Below, piece by piece: positions 34,166 through 42,175 of a stretch of 64,000 bases of DNA. This DNA is from a bacterium (GTDB lineage: Bacteria > Patescibacteriota > Minisyncoccia > Phycocordibacterales > Phycocordibacteraceae): assembly GCA_030651285.1 (NCBI GenBank), contig JAUSCN010000017.1, positions 1 through 64,000 of the forward strand. The letters run 5' to 3'. Within the stretch, counting starts at the first letter, position 1; every line of letters begins with the position of its first letter. Position numbers and translations under genes: made by a program. Under the pieces are notes generated by a model. The model saw only the letters and a program-made list of their open reading frames with translations, did not search any database and had not been told where the DNA came from.

Positions 34166-34348
34166 GTGGTGTTATTTTAGCATTTGCGCGAACCTTTTTT
34201 GAACGGAACTCCTGACCGCACCCCGCCTCATTTTTCTGGGGGAATGGTGGCGGGGTGCGGAATGCGGACTCGCCCGCGCGGAGGAGGGGTCTGGGGAGGA
34301 ATCCGCGCGGGCTTCGGCTTTCTTTTTTGGCGAAATTCAGGCGGGCTA
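34166..34348 (+). repeat. Left 183-bp inverted repeat (IR-L)
   Basis: It matches the reverse complement of 36641-36823 at 182 of 183 positions, counted by eye; the one difference is near 34264. It contains two G+C-rich hairpins: a 12-bp stem (34216-34227, 34249-34260) and an 11-bp stem (34272-34282, 34302-34312). No open frame of note lies inside. Confidence 0.95.
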
Positions 34349-34379
34349 CAAAATTGAATAATGCTCTCATATTTGTTAT

Positions 34380-34415
34380 TATAATACTGCAAGTAAAAAC
34401 AAGCAACAGTATTAT
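34380..34415 (+). promoter_or_regulatory. Promoter and putative operator of the XRE gene
   Basis: Perfect 9-bp inverted repeat ATAATACTG/CAGTATTAT (34381-34389, 34407-34415) separated by 17 bases. A TATAAT hexamer (34380-34385) overlaps the left half, so a repressor bound here would block transcription. The ATG follows 11 bases later. Confidence 0.6.
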
Positions 34416-34426
34416 GTTATCAATAT

Positions 34427-34630
34427 ATGGAAAGTAATTCACTAGGACAGAAAATCAAGAAATTACGACAAAAACTTGGTCTTTCACAAGACGATTTTGC
34501 TCGTAAAGCGGATGTTCCCTACACAACGCTGACAAAGGTCGAGACAGGGGTTATCAAAAAGCCTTCGGTTTTTGTGGTGAGCAAAATCGCCAAAGCTCTC
34601 AATGTTGATATTGAGGAGTTGATTAAATAA
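34427..34630 (+). CDS. XRE/Cro-type helix-turn-helix repressor
   Basis: A 67-residue protein that is essentially one HTH_3 domain: SLGQKIKKLRQKLGLSQDDF, ARKADVPYTTLTKVETGVIK, FVVSKIAKALNVDIEELI. It is the first gene of the repeat-bounded cassette and has a palindromic site over its promoter, which suggests autoregulation. The HNH gene starts 4 bases after its stop. Confidence 0.92.
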   Translation: MESNSLGQKIKKLRQKLGLSQDDFARKADVPYTTLTKVETGVIKKPSVFVVSKIAKALNVDIEELIK

Positions 34631-34634
34631 TTTT

Positions 34635-35306
34635 ATGAAATTTGAGCTTGATGATTATCATCGCGGGGTTGCTGATGAAGAGCTGATTGCCGATCTTAAA
34701 CGGGTTGCTTTAGAAATTGATAAAAAATCAGTTACTCGTGATGTTTGTGATGAAAAAGGTAAATATCACAGCACGACATATATTCGTCGTTTTGGTAGTT
34801 GGTACAACGCTCTAGAAAAAGCTGGGCTTGAAAAAACAAGAACCCCAATGAATCTTCCAGAAGAAGAATTGTTTCAGAACCTTGAAGAAATTTGGATAAA
34901 ACTTGGGCGACAGCCGAGATATTCAGAGGTACAAAAACCGCTTTCAAAATATCATGTAGCCACATACGAGCATCGTTTTGGTGGTTGGCGTAACGCTTTA
35001 GAAAAATTTGTTGCCTACATTAACAAAGAAGAAAATGTTTCGTCAGAGGAGGCTATTAAGGGTTTAGAAATTGAACCTAGCACGAAACACAAAACATCAA
35101 GGACAATAAACTGGCGTATTCGCTTTATTGTGATGAAGCGAGATAACTTTAAATGCAAAAATTGCGGAAGGTCGCCCGCAACCGATCAAAGCATAATTCT
35201 CCATGTTGACCATATAAAAGCATGGGCAAATGGTGGCGAGACAGTGTTAGAAAATTTACAAACGCTTTGTTCGGTATGCAATATCGGTAAAAGCGATTTA
35301 GAATGA
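34635..35306 (+). CDS. HNH endonuclease with homing-endonuclease-associated repeats
   Basis: 223 residues. Two tandem repeats (about 15-65 and 75-125; YIRRFGSWYNALEKAGL and YEHRFGGWRNALEKFV) match the DNA-binding repeat associated with homing endonucleases. The C-terminal HNH domain has CKNC, HVDHIKAWANGG, ENLQTLCSVCN: both Cys pairs and the His-Asp-His/Asn core are intact. It is probably a sequence-specific nuclease, possibly needed for cassette mobility. It is co-transcribed with the XRE gene. Confidence 0.9.
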   Translation: MKFELDDYHRGVADEELIADLKRVALEIDKKSVTRDVCDEKGKYHSTTYIRRFGSWYNALEKAGLEKTRTPMNLPEEELFQNLEEIWIKLGRQPRYSEVQKPLSKYHVATYEHRFGGWRNALEKFVAYINKEENVSSEEAIKGLEIEPSTKHKTSRTINWRIRFIVMKRDNFKCKNCGRSPATDQSIILHVDHIKAWANGGETVLENLQTLCSVCNIGKSDLE

Positions 35307-35310
35307 GCAT

Positions 35311-36201
35311 ATGAACTGGATTTTTCTTTCTTTACTTGCACCACTATTTTGGGCTTCGTCCAATTTTGTGGACAAATACATACTGGGTAAATATACGAAG
35401 GGAATTTTTGACTTTGTTTTCTTTTCAACAATCACAAGTTGGCTTTTCTTCGCCGTAATATTTCTTTTTATAGGAACTCCGGAGCTGAGTGTTTATTCTT
35501 TAATTCCGATTGCAACTGGAATGATTCTTATTTACTCCTATGGTTTTTACGGAAAAGCACTTGAGCAAGGCGACACCTCCTCGCTCGTAATTCTTTTTAA
35601 ACTCATTCCTGTTGTCACTGTTATTTTAGCCTTTGCTTTTTTAGGCCAGACACTATCTTCAAATGAATTGATCGGATTTGTAATCGTATTGGCGGGAGCA
35701 ACCATAATTTCATTTGAAAAAACAAAAGGAATTTTTATCAAAGGTTTTGGAATGATATTGATAGCAATTCTCATGTGGTCTGTAATGACCTTATTCATAG
35801 ATTATGGACTAACAAAAATGTCCTTCTGGGATTATTTCATGCTTGATAATTTTGGCTCTGCTCTCGCAGGGCTAACGATGTTTATTATCCCGTCAATACG
35901 CCGACAAGTTATCGAAGGAATTAAAACCGCTCAACTTGGGAAATATATTTGGTTCTCTTGGAATAATGTTTTGGATTTTTTTGGTCAGATGAGTATCAAA
36001 AAAGCTCTTGCAATCGCACCGTCCGCGGGGTTGGTTACGGTCGTTATGCAAGTACAATCTTTTTACGCAATTATTATCGGAGTACTGCTTACGCTTTTAA
36101 TTCCGAATATTATTAAAGAGGATATTTCCACGAATACACTGGTTAAGAAGATCGTTGGTGCAGTAATAATGTTTTTGGGTGTTTACATTCTATTGACATA
36201 A
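35311..36201 (+). CDS. EamA/DMT-family transporter
   Basis: 296 residues with about ten hydrophobic segments and the internal two-fold EamA pattern (LLAPLFWASSNFVDKYILG; FLGQTLSSNELIGFVIVLAGATII; repeated in the second half). Substrate unknown; the family exports metabolites and drugs. It is the third gene of the cassette, 4 bases after the HNH stop. A second, different EamA gene lies at 37781. Confidence 0.85.
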   Translation: MNWIFLSLLAPLFWASSNFVDKYILGKYTKGIFDFVFFSTITSWLFFAVIFLFIGTPELSVYSLIPIATGMILIYSYGFYGKALEQGDTSSLVILFKLIPVVTVILAFAFLGQTLSSNELIGFVIVLAGATIISFEKTKGIFIKGFGMILIAILMWSVMTLFIDYGLTKMSFWDYFMLDNFGSALAGLTMFIIPSIRRQVIEGIKTAQLGKYIWFSWNNVLDFFGQMSIKKALAIAPSAGLVTVVMQVQSFYAIIIGVLLTLLIPNIIKEDISTNTLVKKIVGAVIMFLGVYILLT

Positions 36202-36205
36202 CATT

Positions 36206-36643
36206 ATGACTGATCCTATTCAAACAATTATCTCTGCTCTAACACTTCTCGGCTTGGGTGGAATACTCGGCGGATACATAACTTATCTGCTCGACAAGAA
36301 AAAGGAAAGAGAGTTCAAGGTGTTAGAGCAGAAAGAAAAAAGGTATAAATCCTGCCTCTTGTACATGGACGCTTTCTTTGAGCCGAAAAATATAAAATAT
36401 CTTTCGAGCAGACAACCAGATATTGATGATGTAAAAGATATTATCGAGTATTTGAAAATGGAATATCACGAGATGATACTTTACGCCTCGAAAGATGTAA
36501 TTTTTTCGGTCAAAGAGTTTATAGAAAATCCTGTCCGCGATAATTTTCTAAAAACGATTTTGACCATGCGACAGGATTTATCAGCTAAAAGAAATGATTT
36601 AGATTTGAACGATATAATTTTAGAGGTCAAATCTAAATCATAG
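36206..36643 (+). CDS. Single-TM cassette protein, 145 aa
   Basis: No family is recognised. One N-terminal transmembrane helix (residues 5-27, IQTIISALTLLGLGGILGGYITYL) precedes a highly charged helical cytoplasmic domain (DKKKEREFKVLEQKEKRYKS, TMRQDLSAKRNDLDLNDI). The TAG stop codon is formed by the first three bases of IR-R, so the coding region ends exactly at the repeat boundary. Confidence 0.7.
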   Translation: MTDPIQTIISALTLLGLGGILGGYITYLLDKKKEREFKVLEQKEKRYKSCLLYMDAFFEPKNIKYLSSRQPDIDDVKDIIEYLKMEYHEMILYASKDVIFSVKEFIENPVRDNFLKTILTMRQDLSAKRNDLDLNDIILEVKSKS

Positions 36644-36823
36644 CCCGCCTGAATTTCGCCAAAAAAGAAAGCCGAAGCCCGCGCGGATTCCTCCCCAGAC
36701 CCCTCCTCCGCGCGGGCGAGTCCGAATTCCGCACCCCGCCACCATTCCCCCAGAAAAATGAGGCGGGGTGCGGTCAGGAGTTCCGTTCAAAAAAGGTTCG
36801 CGCAAATGCTAAAATAACACCAC
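36641..36823 (-). repeat. Right 183-bp inverted repeat (IR-R)
   Basis: Reverse complement of 34166-34348 with one mismatch, carrying the same two hairpins. It begins at the stop codon of the 145-aa gene. The two arms enclose 2292 bases. Confidence 0.95.
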
Positions 36824-37058
36824 AAAAGCACAAAGTCCCGCGCAGGCGGGACATTTGTGTCTTTTGTGGACCTTATACCAAATACTTCGAACTCCTTAAA
36901 AAGCTATCTTTCTAGGTTCTGGGATTACTACCAATCAAGCCCAGCACTCCAATTAGCCTTAGAAAACACTTGATAAATTGGTTTTGGGAGATACACCAGA
37001 TCCGTATTGAATACTAGTCCCCGAAGCGTTTAAGAAAAGCTGGATTTTATCTCCCATT
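36824..37058. other. Intergenic stretch after IR-R
   Basis: No gene is seen. A hairpin with core TCCCGC/GCGGGA (36836-36841, 36846-36851), extended by CACAAA/TTTGTG and followed by TCTTTT, could terminate cassette transcription. TGTGGACC near 36862 resembles the 3' end of tRNA-Ala at 43855, but the match is too short to call an attachment site. Confidence 0.4.
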
Positions 37059-37730
37059 TTAGCTCTTGATAATCAAAGGATTGAAGTTTGTATTTGTATC
37101 GTAGTAATCCTCGTTTTCAACTTTCTTGAGTTTGGCCACAACAAGATATGTAAGTGGAGTAAGGACTGTTTCTATTACAACCTTAAACAACCAACCAGAG
37201 AGTATTGAGCTTACCAATAAACTATTTGGCAAAATGCCTGAGAGAGCTATTGCGAAAAATAGGAATGTATTTACTCCTTCCCCCACAATTGTTGAGCCGA
37301 TAGTTCTCATCCAAAGATACTTACCTTTTGTCCAAATCTTCATTTTGGCCAATATGTAATCGTTAGCAATTCCCCCTGCCCAGACTGCTATCCAACCACC
37401 GAGAAGAATCCTCGGCACAGAACCCAATACTCTTATATAGGCGTCGTTAGCGTCAAAACCTACTGCTGGCGGTAACCAAACTGCAAGTTGATACACCAAA
37501 CCAGCTACAATTGAAGCAAGAAATGCCTGCCATACTACATTTCTTGCTTTTGAATAACCGTAGACTTCAGTGAGAACATCAGCAAAAATATATGTAATTG
37601 GGAAATAAAGAATTGATGCTGGGAGTGTGAAGGAGCCGAATTGAACAATCTTCCCCGCTGTGACATCAGAAATAAGCTGAAAAGCGATATATAGGGTAGT
37701 GATTAACCCGAGGTATTTATAAGATTTCAT
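37059..37730 (-). CDS. Queuosine-precursor transporter (VUT/YhhQ family)
   Basis: A 223-residue membrane protein with six or so helices and family hallmarks: LISDVTAGKIVQFGSFTLPASILYFPITYIFADVLTEVYGY (N-terminal signature, cited in parts), WAGGIANDYILAKMKIWTKGKYLWMR, GEGVNTFLFF. YhhQ imports preQ0/preQ1 for queuosine in tRNA wobble positions. No queuosine biosynthesis genes are in the window, so salvage would depend on genes elsewhere. It has A+T-rich codon use like the other central genes. Confidence 0.85.
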   Translation of the reverse strand: MKSYKYLGLITTLYIAFQLISDVTAGKIVQFGSFTLPASILYFPITYIFADVLTEVYGYSKARNVVWQAFLASIVAGLVYQLAVWLPPAVGFDANDAYIRVLGSVPRILLGGWIAVWAGGIANDYILAKMKIWTKGKYLWMRTIGSTIVGEGVNTFLFFAIALSGILPNSLLVSSILSGWLFKVVIETVLTPLTYLVVAKLKKVENEDYYDTNTNFNPLIIKS

Positions 37731-37780
37731 AGGATTTACAATATAACAGAATATGCGACTTTACTATCCCTTAAAAGAAA

Positions 37781-38659
37781 CTAGCTTTGCAATGTAGGTC
37801 TTTGCCTAACAATGTGAGGTAGAGCTGCGGCTATCATAATCAAAACACCACCTAAAATGATTTGGGTTGTGAGAACTTCCTTAAAAATAAGGATCCCGAA
37901 AATCACAGCAAATACCACCTCGAGCAAGGACAGCAGGCCTCCAATACTTGCTTCCACATATTTGTAGCCCTCTATAGCGAACCAGAATCCAAGTAAACTA
38001 ACCACCGCATAGATAACTAGATACAACCAAGCAACATTCCATACTGGCCAGTGTTGCATCTCTCCCAAGGCAACTGAAGCGATGGCATTTGTAATAGCAA
38101 TTATGATCCAACTGAGCCACGTAACATACAAAGGAGAGTAAGACCCAGTTAGCTTTTTAGAAGATGAGAGTTCAAGTCCACTAGCAGCTCCGTTAAGAAG
38201 TGCCATTGAAGCGGCGAGAAGGGAGAACGCTACCAAAGAAAATGAAAAAGTTATATATAATCCCAGACAAGCGAGAAAGAAAGCTAACAATTTAGTTTTT
38301 GTTACTTTTTCTTTTAGAAAGATGAAACCAAAGGCATACATTATGATAATCATCCCAACAAAGAAAAGGAGCGTCGCTGTGCCAATGTCCATATGATTAA
38401 AGGCGTAATATATCGGAGCTTGTGTTAGTGAAGTGGAGATAAGAAATACCGACATCCATTTCCAGTCCTCTTTTCTTATAGGGATAATCTGTTTCTTATA
38501 TAAAACAATCGGTAAAAGGAGTAGAGCAATTAAAAAAGTCCTAGTCCAACCTTGATAGAAAACGCCAAAGTCATTGCCCATTAATCGAGACCAAACCCCG
38601 TAACTTCCAAACATCAGAGTGGAAGCCAGTAAAAAACTTACTCCTTTTGAGATTTTCAT
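37781..38659 (-). CDS. EamA/DMT-family transporter
   Basis: 292 residues, ten hydrophobic helices, two EamA halves (MFGSYGVWSRLMGNDFGVFYQGWTR; FAIEGYKYVEASIGGLLSLLEVVFAVIFGILIF, cited in parts). It is only loosely similar in pattern to the cassette transporter at 35311. It lies 2 bases after csaA, so it is the last gene of the NIF3-ybaK-csaA operon. Confidence 0.85.
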   Translation of the reverse strand: MKISKGVSFLLASTLMFGSYGVWSRLMGNDFGVFYQGWTRTFLIALLLLPIVLYKKQIIPIRKEDWKWMSVFLISTSLTQAPIYYAFNHMDIGTATLLFFVGMIIIMYAFGFIFLKEKVTKTKLLAFFLACLGLYITFSFSLVAFSLLAASMALLNGAASGLELSSSKKLTGSYSPLYVTWLSWIIIAITNAIASVALGEMQHWPVWNVAWLYLVIYAVVSLLGFWFAIEGYKYVEASIGGLLSLLEVVFAVIFGILIFKEVLTTQIILGGVLIMIAAALPHIVRQRPTLQS

Positions 38660-38661
38660 AC

Positions 38662-39006
38662 TTACGAGAGTTTACTGCCAAGATCTACGGAGTTAGTTTT
38701 TGGTGTAATCAATACCCATCCATCTCCAGTGTTATTCTTGAATCCTAGAGTTAGAACCTCTGATCTAAATGGTCCAATTTGTTTAGGTGGAAAATTAACC
38801 ACAGAACATACAAGTGAGTTTAGCAGCTCTTCTTTGGTGTGAACTCCAACCGCTTGGACACTAGATTGTTTAATGCCAATCTCTGTTCCAAAATCAATTT
38901 TTAGCTTAAAAGCAGGTTTCTTGGCCTCAGGAAAATCTGATACCTCAATGATTTTACCGACTCTTATATCTACCTTTTCAAAATCTTCGTATGTAATTTG
39001 GTTCAT
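38662..39006 (-). CDS. csaA: CsaA-like tRNA-binding protein
   Basis: A 114-residue OB-fold protein of the EMAP-II/Trbp111 type: YEDFEKVDIRVGKIIEVSDF, PAFKLKIDFGTEIGIKQSS, VVNFPPKQIGPFRSEVLTLG. This closely follows the Bacillus CsaA pattern. The family binds tRNA and has reported export-chaperone activity. Its start overlaps the ybaK stop by 4 bases. Confidence 0.9.
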   Translation of the reverse strand: MNQITYEDFEKVDIRVGKIIEVSDFPEAKKPAFKLKIDFGTEIGIKQSSVQAVGVHTKEELLNSLVCSVVNFPPKQIGPFRSEVLTLGFKNNTGDGWVLITPKTNSVDLGSKLS

Positions 39007-39554
39007 ATTGTTTTTTCTTGGCCAAGTCCTTCTAAAACCTGAACATTAGGGAGAGATGCTAAGAAACTTCCAGGAACAGCCAGTTTTGATTTTCTGATTC
39101 CACTTCCAATAATTACATAATCAGAATCGACTACTGCCTTATCGATCAAAATAGACCAATCATTTGGTAAGCCAACTGGTGTAATAGCTCCATATTCCAT
39201 ACCAGTTTGAGCTACTGCTTGTTCCATCGGTGCAAATGATACTTTACGAGCATCTAAAGTTCTTCTTGCTAGGCCATTCACATCAGCTCTGGTGTTGCCA
39301 AAAATCACACAAGCCGCAAACCAACTTTTGTCTGCTCGTTTTGCTTCCAAGACCACACAGTTGGCGGCCTGATTCATTCCAACTCTGTAATGTTCACAAA
39401 ACCCCGCTGTGTCAGATAAGTTGGGGTCAATTTCAGTAACGCCGACCTTATCAGAATTAGCCAACACTGAAAGAATTTCCACCACTGACTTGGCAAGTAA
39501 CTCTGGGTGTTCAGTTGCTAAGGTGAAGTCGAATGTCCCTAGGTTTATATTCAT
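39003..39554 (-). CDS. YbaK/ProX-type aminoacyl-tRNA deacylase
   Basis: A 183-residue YbaK-domain protein: AANCVVLEAKRADKSWFAACVI, FAPMEQAVAQTGMEYGAITPVGLPN (substrate-pocket Lys position modified, GxxxPVG loop present), DYVIIGSGIRKSKLAVPG. Such proteins hydrolyse mischarged tRNAs in trans. It overlaps both neighbours by 4 bases. Confidence 0.88.
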   Translation of the reverse strand: MNINLGTFDFTLATEHPELLAKSVVEILSVLANSDKVGVTEIDPNLSDTAGFCEHYRVGMNQAANCVVLEAKRADKSWFAACVIFGNTRADVNGLARRTLDARKVSFAPMEQAVAQTGMEYGAITPVGLPNDWSILIDKAVVDSDYVIIGSGIRKSKLAVPGSFLASLPNVQVLEGLGQEKTI

Positions 39555-39862
39555 AAATTTTCTAAATTATATACATCCAAAGCTACCTCTTCATATGGAT
39601 GAACTTTCTTGATGGCAGATACTACTTGATTAACTAAGTTGTCATCACATACAAATTCAATCCTCTCCTCCTCAACAGCCTCCAGTTTACCCACTGAACC
39701 TATATGAGGGCTTGCTCCTTCTTCTGGCTTAAAACGTCCTATACCTTTTGTAGAGAAGCTGCAGAATGAGTATTTACCTATTTTGCCCCCGCCAGTCATT
39801 CCAATAACTTCACGCACTTGTTCAGAATGGGAAATGGGAGTATAGATTACTATCTTCTTCAT
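39551..39862 (-). CDS. NIF3/YqfO-like small domain protein
   Basis: 103 residues matching the inserted domain of NIF3/YqfO proteins, found alone: KKIVIYTPISHSEQVREVIG, GGGKIGKYSFCSFSTKGIGRF (cited in parts), GASPHIGSVGKLEAVEEERIEF, HPYEEVALDVYNL. The ATG at 39862 is chosen over the 12-codon extension because the fold begins there. It is first in the operon with ybaK, csaA and eamA. The function of the isolated domain is unclear. Confidence 0.85.
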   Translation of the reverse strand: MKKIVIYTPISHSEQVREVIGMTGGGKIGKYSFCSFSTKGIGRFKPEEGASPHIGSVGKLEAVEEERIEFVCDDNLVNQVVSAIKKVHPYEEVALDVYNLENL

Positions 39863-39955
39863 ACACAACACTATAAACTTTCTATCAAGACATATCAAAG
39901 AGGGCTCCCCTTAATTAAGACGTTATTTGAATTATTTGGAGATAAGTATAAAGTG

Positions 39956-40645
39956 ATGTCCATGAAAAAAGAGAAATTGCATTTTATCTACCTAGCAATA
40001 ATTCTCATTCTAGGAGGTTTTTACATATTTCAAATCAGACCAGAGACTATGGTTGGCTGGAGTTTAGGCTTAGAAATTGCAGCAGATTTTCTCACTGTTG
40101 TTTCCGCTGTCATAGTTGCGGTTGCTGCTGTGTTAGGCATAAATACATGGAGAAAACAGATGAGAGGTCAAACAGAATATGAACTTGCAAGACGTTATTT
40201 GAGATCTGTATATAAGGTAAGGGACGCTATCAAATCTACAAGAAATCCCTTTATTCCGGTAGGTGAAATGGTTGACTCTCTAAAGAAGCAAGGATCTGAA
40301 GAGGATGACCTCAATGATAATAGAAAAATGAATAGAGCCGTCTATTCTAACCGTTGGTCTAAGGTTGTTGAGGCAATATCGGATTTATCGGTGGAGCTTA
40401 CAGAGGCTGAGGTTGTGTGGGGGAAAGAAGCTGTTAAGTTGACGAAAGAAATACGTGATTGCACTAGTAAATTAATGCTAAACATTAAATGGTTTTTAGA
40501 TGATAAAAGACAATTTTCGGTTGAGAAGTTGACTGAAATCGACGATGTAATTTACGACCGAGGAGAAGGTGATAAGTTCAATGAAGTATTAGATAAAGCC
40601 GTTGAGGCAATTGAAAAATACTTGGAAAATCATCTAAGAAGGTAG
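39956..40645 (+). CDS. Membrane-associated hypothetical protein, 229 aa
   Basis: No family is recognised. Two N-terminal transmembrane segments (FIYLAIILILGGFYIFQI, IAADFLTVVSAVIVAVAAVLGI) are followed by a helical, charged cytoplasmic domain (AVYSNRWSKVVEAISDLSVELTE). The pattern resembles small stress or abortive-infection membrane proteins only in general layout. The ATG at 39956 (or 39962) is preferred; the upstream extension overlaps the NIF3-like gene on the other strand. Confidence 0.68.
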   Translation: MSMKKEKLHFIYLAIILILGGFYIFQIRPETMVGWSLGLEIAADFLTVVSAVIVAVAAVLGINTWRKQMRGQTEYELARRYLRSVYKVRDAIKSTRNPFIPVGEMVDSLKKQGSEEDDLNDNRKMNRAVYSNRWSKVVEAISDLSVELTEAEVVWGKEAVKLTKEIRDCTSKLMLNIKWFLDDKRQFSVEKLTEIDDVIYDRGEGDKFNEVLDKAVEAIEKYLENHLRR

Positions 40646-40685
40646 CTGATCAAATCTTTTACCAAACTTGTTTAAGCGTTCTATA

Positions 40686-40898
40686 TTATTCGTGTTGCCA
40701 CCAGATTTGGAACTTGGTGTAGATAAACATCCCTATACCACCTACAAAGAGGAGGAATCCTACCACTGGTTTTGAAAACAAAACCATAACCCCAATTATT
40801 GCTATGAGGCTTGAGATAAGTAGCCTCTTCTTGTATTTCTTAGAAGTCTTTTCTATAACAACCTTTGCTTCCGTTTTAACTTCATTTGTTGTGTCCAT
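40686..40898 (-). CDS. Small two-helix membrane protein, 70 aa
   Basis: A charged N-terminus (TTNEVKTEAKVVIEKTSKKYKK) is followed by two hydrophobic helices (LLISSLIAIIGVMVLFS and VVGFLLFVGGIGMFIYTKF). No family is recognised. The structured region at 40928-41085 lies just upstream on the same strand and could be its leader. Confidence 0.62.
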   Translation of the reverse strand: MDTTNEVKTEAKVVIEKTSKKYKKRLLISSLIAIIGVMVLFSKPVVGFLLFVGGIGMFIYTKFQIWWQHE

Positions 40899-40927
40899 AT
40901 TTGATTATTAGTTTATTAATTGAATAC

Positions 40928-41085
40928 AAAAAGCCCACCACAGGTAGAGCCCGAAGGCTCTCATACCGGTTTCCCGATATGGCAGGTCATGCGACCCTAT
41001 GATGGGTTCTTTGAGCACGACCTGACTTTATGCCATGCCCTGTAGAGGGTTTAGGCACCTACTGAGGCTTATTCAGTAGTTAGGT
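40928..41085 (-). ncRNA. Probable structured RNA (novel or cis-acting leader)
   Basis: Read on the minus strand, this gene-free stretch folds into consecutive stems: 41059-41065/41073-41079; 40983-40992/41015-41024 with an inner ACCC/GGGT hairpin; 40963-40969/40974-40980; and a UUCG-capped stem 40946-40951/40956-40961, ending in GGGCTTTTTG. The two internal mismatches (41018 with 40989, 40977 with 40966) become G-U pairs only on the minus strand, which argues for an RNA read in that direction. No known class is recognised. Confidence 0.6.
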
Positions 41086-41248
41086 ATCATTTTACACCAG
41101 ACTAGGTTTATAAAGCCATTTAAGCCTGATTTAAGAGCTCTTGTAGTCAGTCAGCAGCAATCCTAGGCATATGGGGATAAAGTATACCTTTACGTATAAT
41201 TTGTATGGTAGGATTAATTTGGCTAAGGATTAACTTCAGCCGGCTGAA

Positions 41249-42088
41249 ATGGAAAGTGATAGATCACAATTAGCTGCTAGGGAAATGGGTGGCTTTATCT
41301 TAAGAAGGCAATCTTTTGATGCTGATCTCATAAGCTACGTGTTTTCCCCGGACGGCAAAAAAATCCACTATTTCTTTAATAAGCAAGAATCTAGTATCAA
41401 GCAGACAGGAGAGACTTATAGGACTATAAATCATTGGGACAGTGTTAGATTATTGTCAGTGGACAGAGGAGAGGGTCATGGATGGAGAAAGTTTAGCATC
41501 CTAGACATCATCTGGGTTTATATATTAGGTGATCTACGAGGTTTCGGTTTTCCTTTGGAGAAACTTCAATTCGTCAAAAAATGTTTATTGAAACCATTGG
41601 ATAATTCAGTAACGCTTCTTGAATTTTATGTAGCTACTGCAAAAGCTACGAGCCACGATAGCGAATGCTTCGTTTTAGTCACACGAGATGGAGTTGCTGA
41701 TATAGCTACGAGATCAGAGTTAGAATCAACAGAGATTGCCGGCAGACTCCCTAAGAGCTATGTGAAGGTTAGGCTCAATGATTATGTTGAGAGGGTTTCT
41801 AAAAAACAAGGAATTGTAACCATCAACGAACCCTCACTTACTGTAAGTAAAAAGGAGCTGGATTTACTTCTTGCTGTTCGTAAAGGAGATTTCCAAACTA
41901 TAGAAGTGAGATTGGAAAATGGCGAGATAAAGAGACTCGCCGGGACTCAAAGCGTGAACAAAATTAATGATAAGAAGATATGGGAAACTCTCAAGGAGAT
42001 GCTAAGCAATGGAGATTTTCAAGACATTACTCTTAAACAGCGAGATGGATCTGTGGTTCTCATACAACGAACAATCAAGGATCCTTGA
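41249..42088 (+). CDS. MerR-type regulator next to recombinase
   Basis: 279 residues. A MerR-like winged helix is recognisable at about 54-115 (ETYRTINHWDSVRLL, GWRKFSILDIIWVYILGDLRGFGFPLEKL, cited in parts). The N-terminal strands and the C-terminal domain (LTVSKKELDLLLAVRKGDF, IEVRLENGEIKRL) are not recognised. It is located directly upstream of the serine recombinase, so it may control integration/excision. The intergenic 41085-41248 shows no gene. Confidence 0.72.
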   Translation: MESDRSQLAAREMGGFILRRQSFDADLISYVFSPDGKKIHYFFNKQESSIKQTGETYRTINHWDSVRLLSVDRGEGHGWRKFSILDIIWVYILGDLRGFGFPLEKLQFVKKCLLKPLDNSVTLLEFYVATAKATSHDSECFVLVTRDGVADIATRSELESTEIAGRLPKSYVKVRLNDYVERVSKKQGIVTINEPSLTVSKKELDLLLAVRKGDFQTIEVRLENGEIKRLAGTQSVNKINDKKIWETLKEMLSNGDFQDITLKQRDGSVVLIQRTIKDP

Positions 42089-42175
42089 TTGTTAAGTGAT
42101 GGGATAACCCCAAGCTATTTACACGAGAGTGTCTGGTGACCGTATACCACGGAGCTAGGCAGCAAGAAATTGCTC

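Noticed and set aside
34071-34442. 123-codon frame crossing IR-L
   Set aside because: It runs through two perfect hairpins and has no counterpart frame in use at IR-R; it is a by-product of the repeat.
40928-41085. tmRNA, RNase P or SRP RNA as explanation of the structured region
   Set aside because: None of the conserved sequence blocks of these RNAs could be found on either strand.
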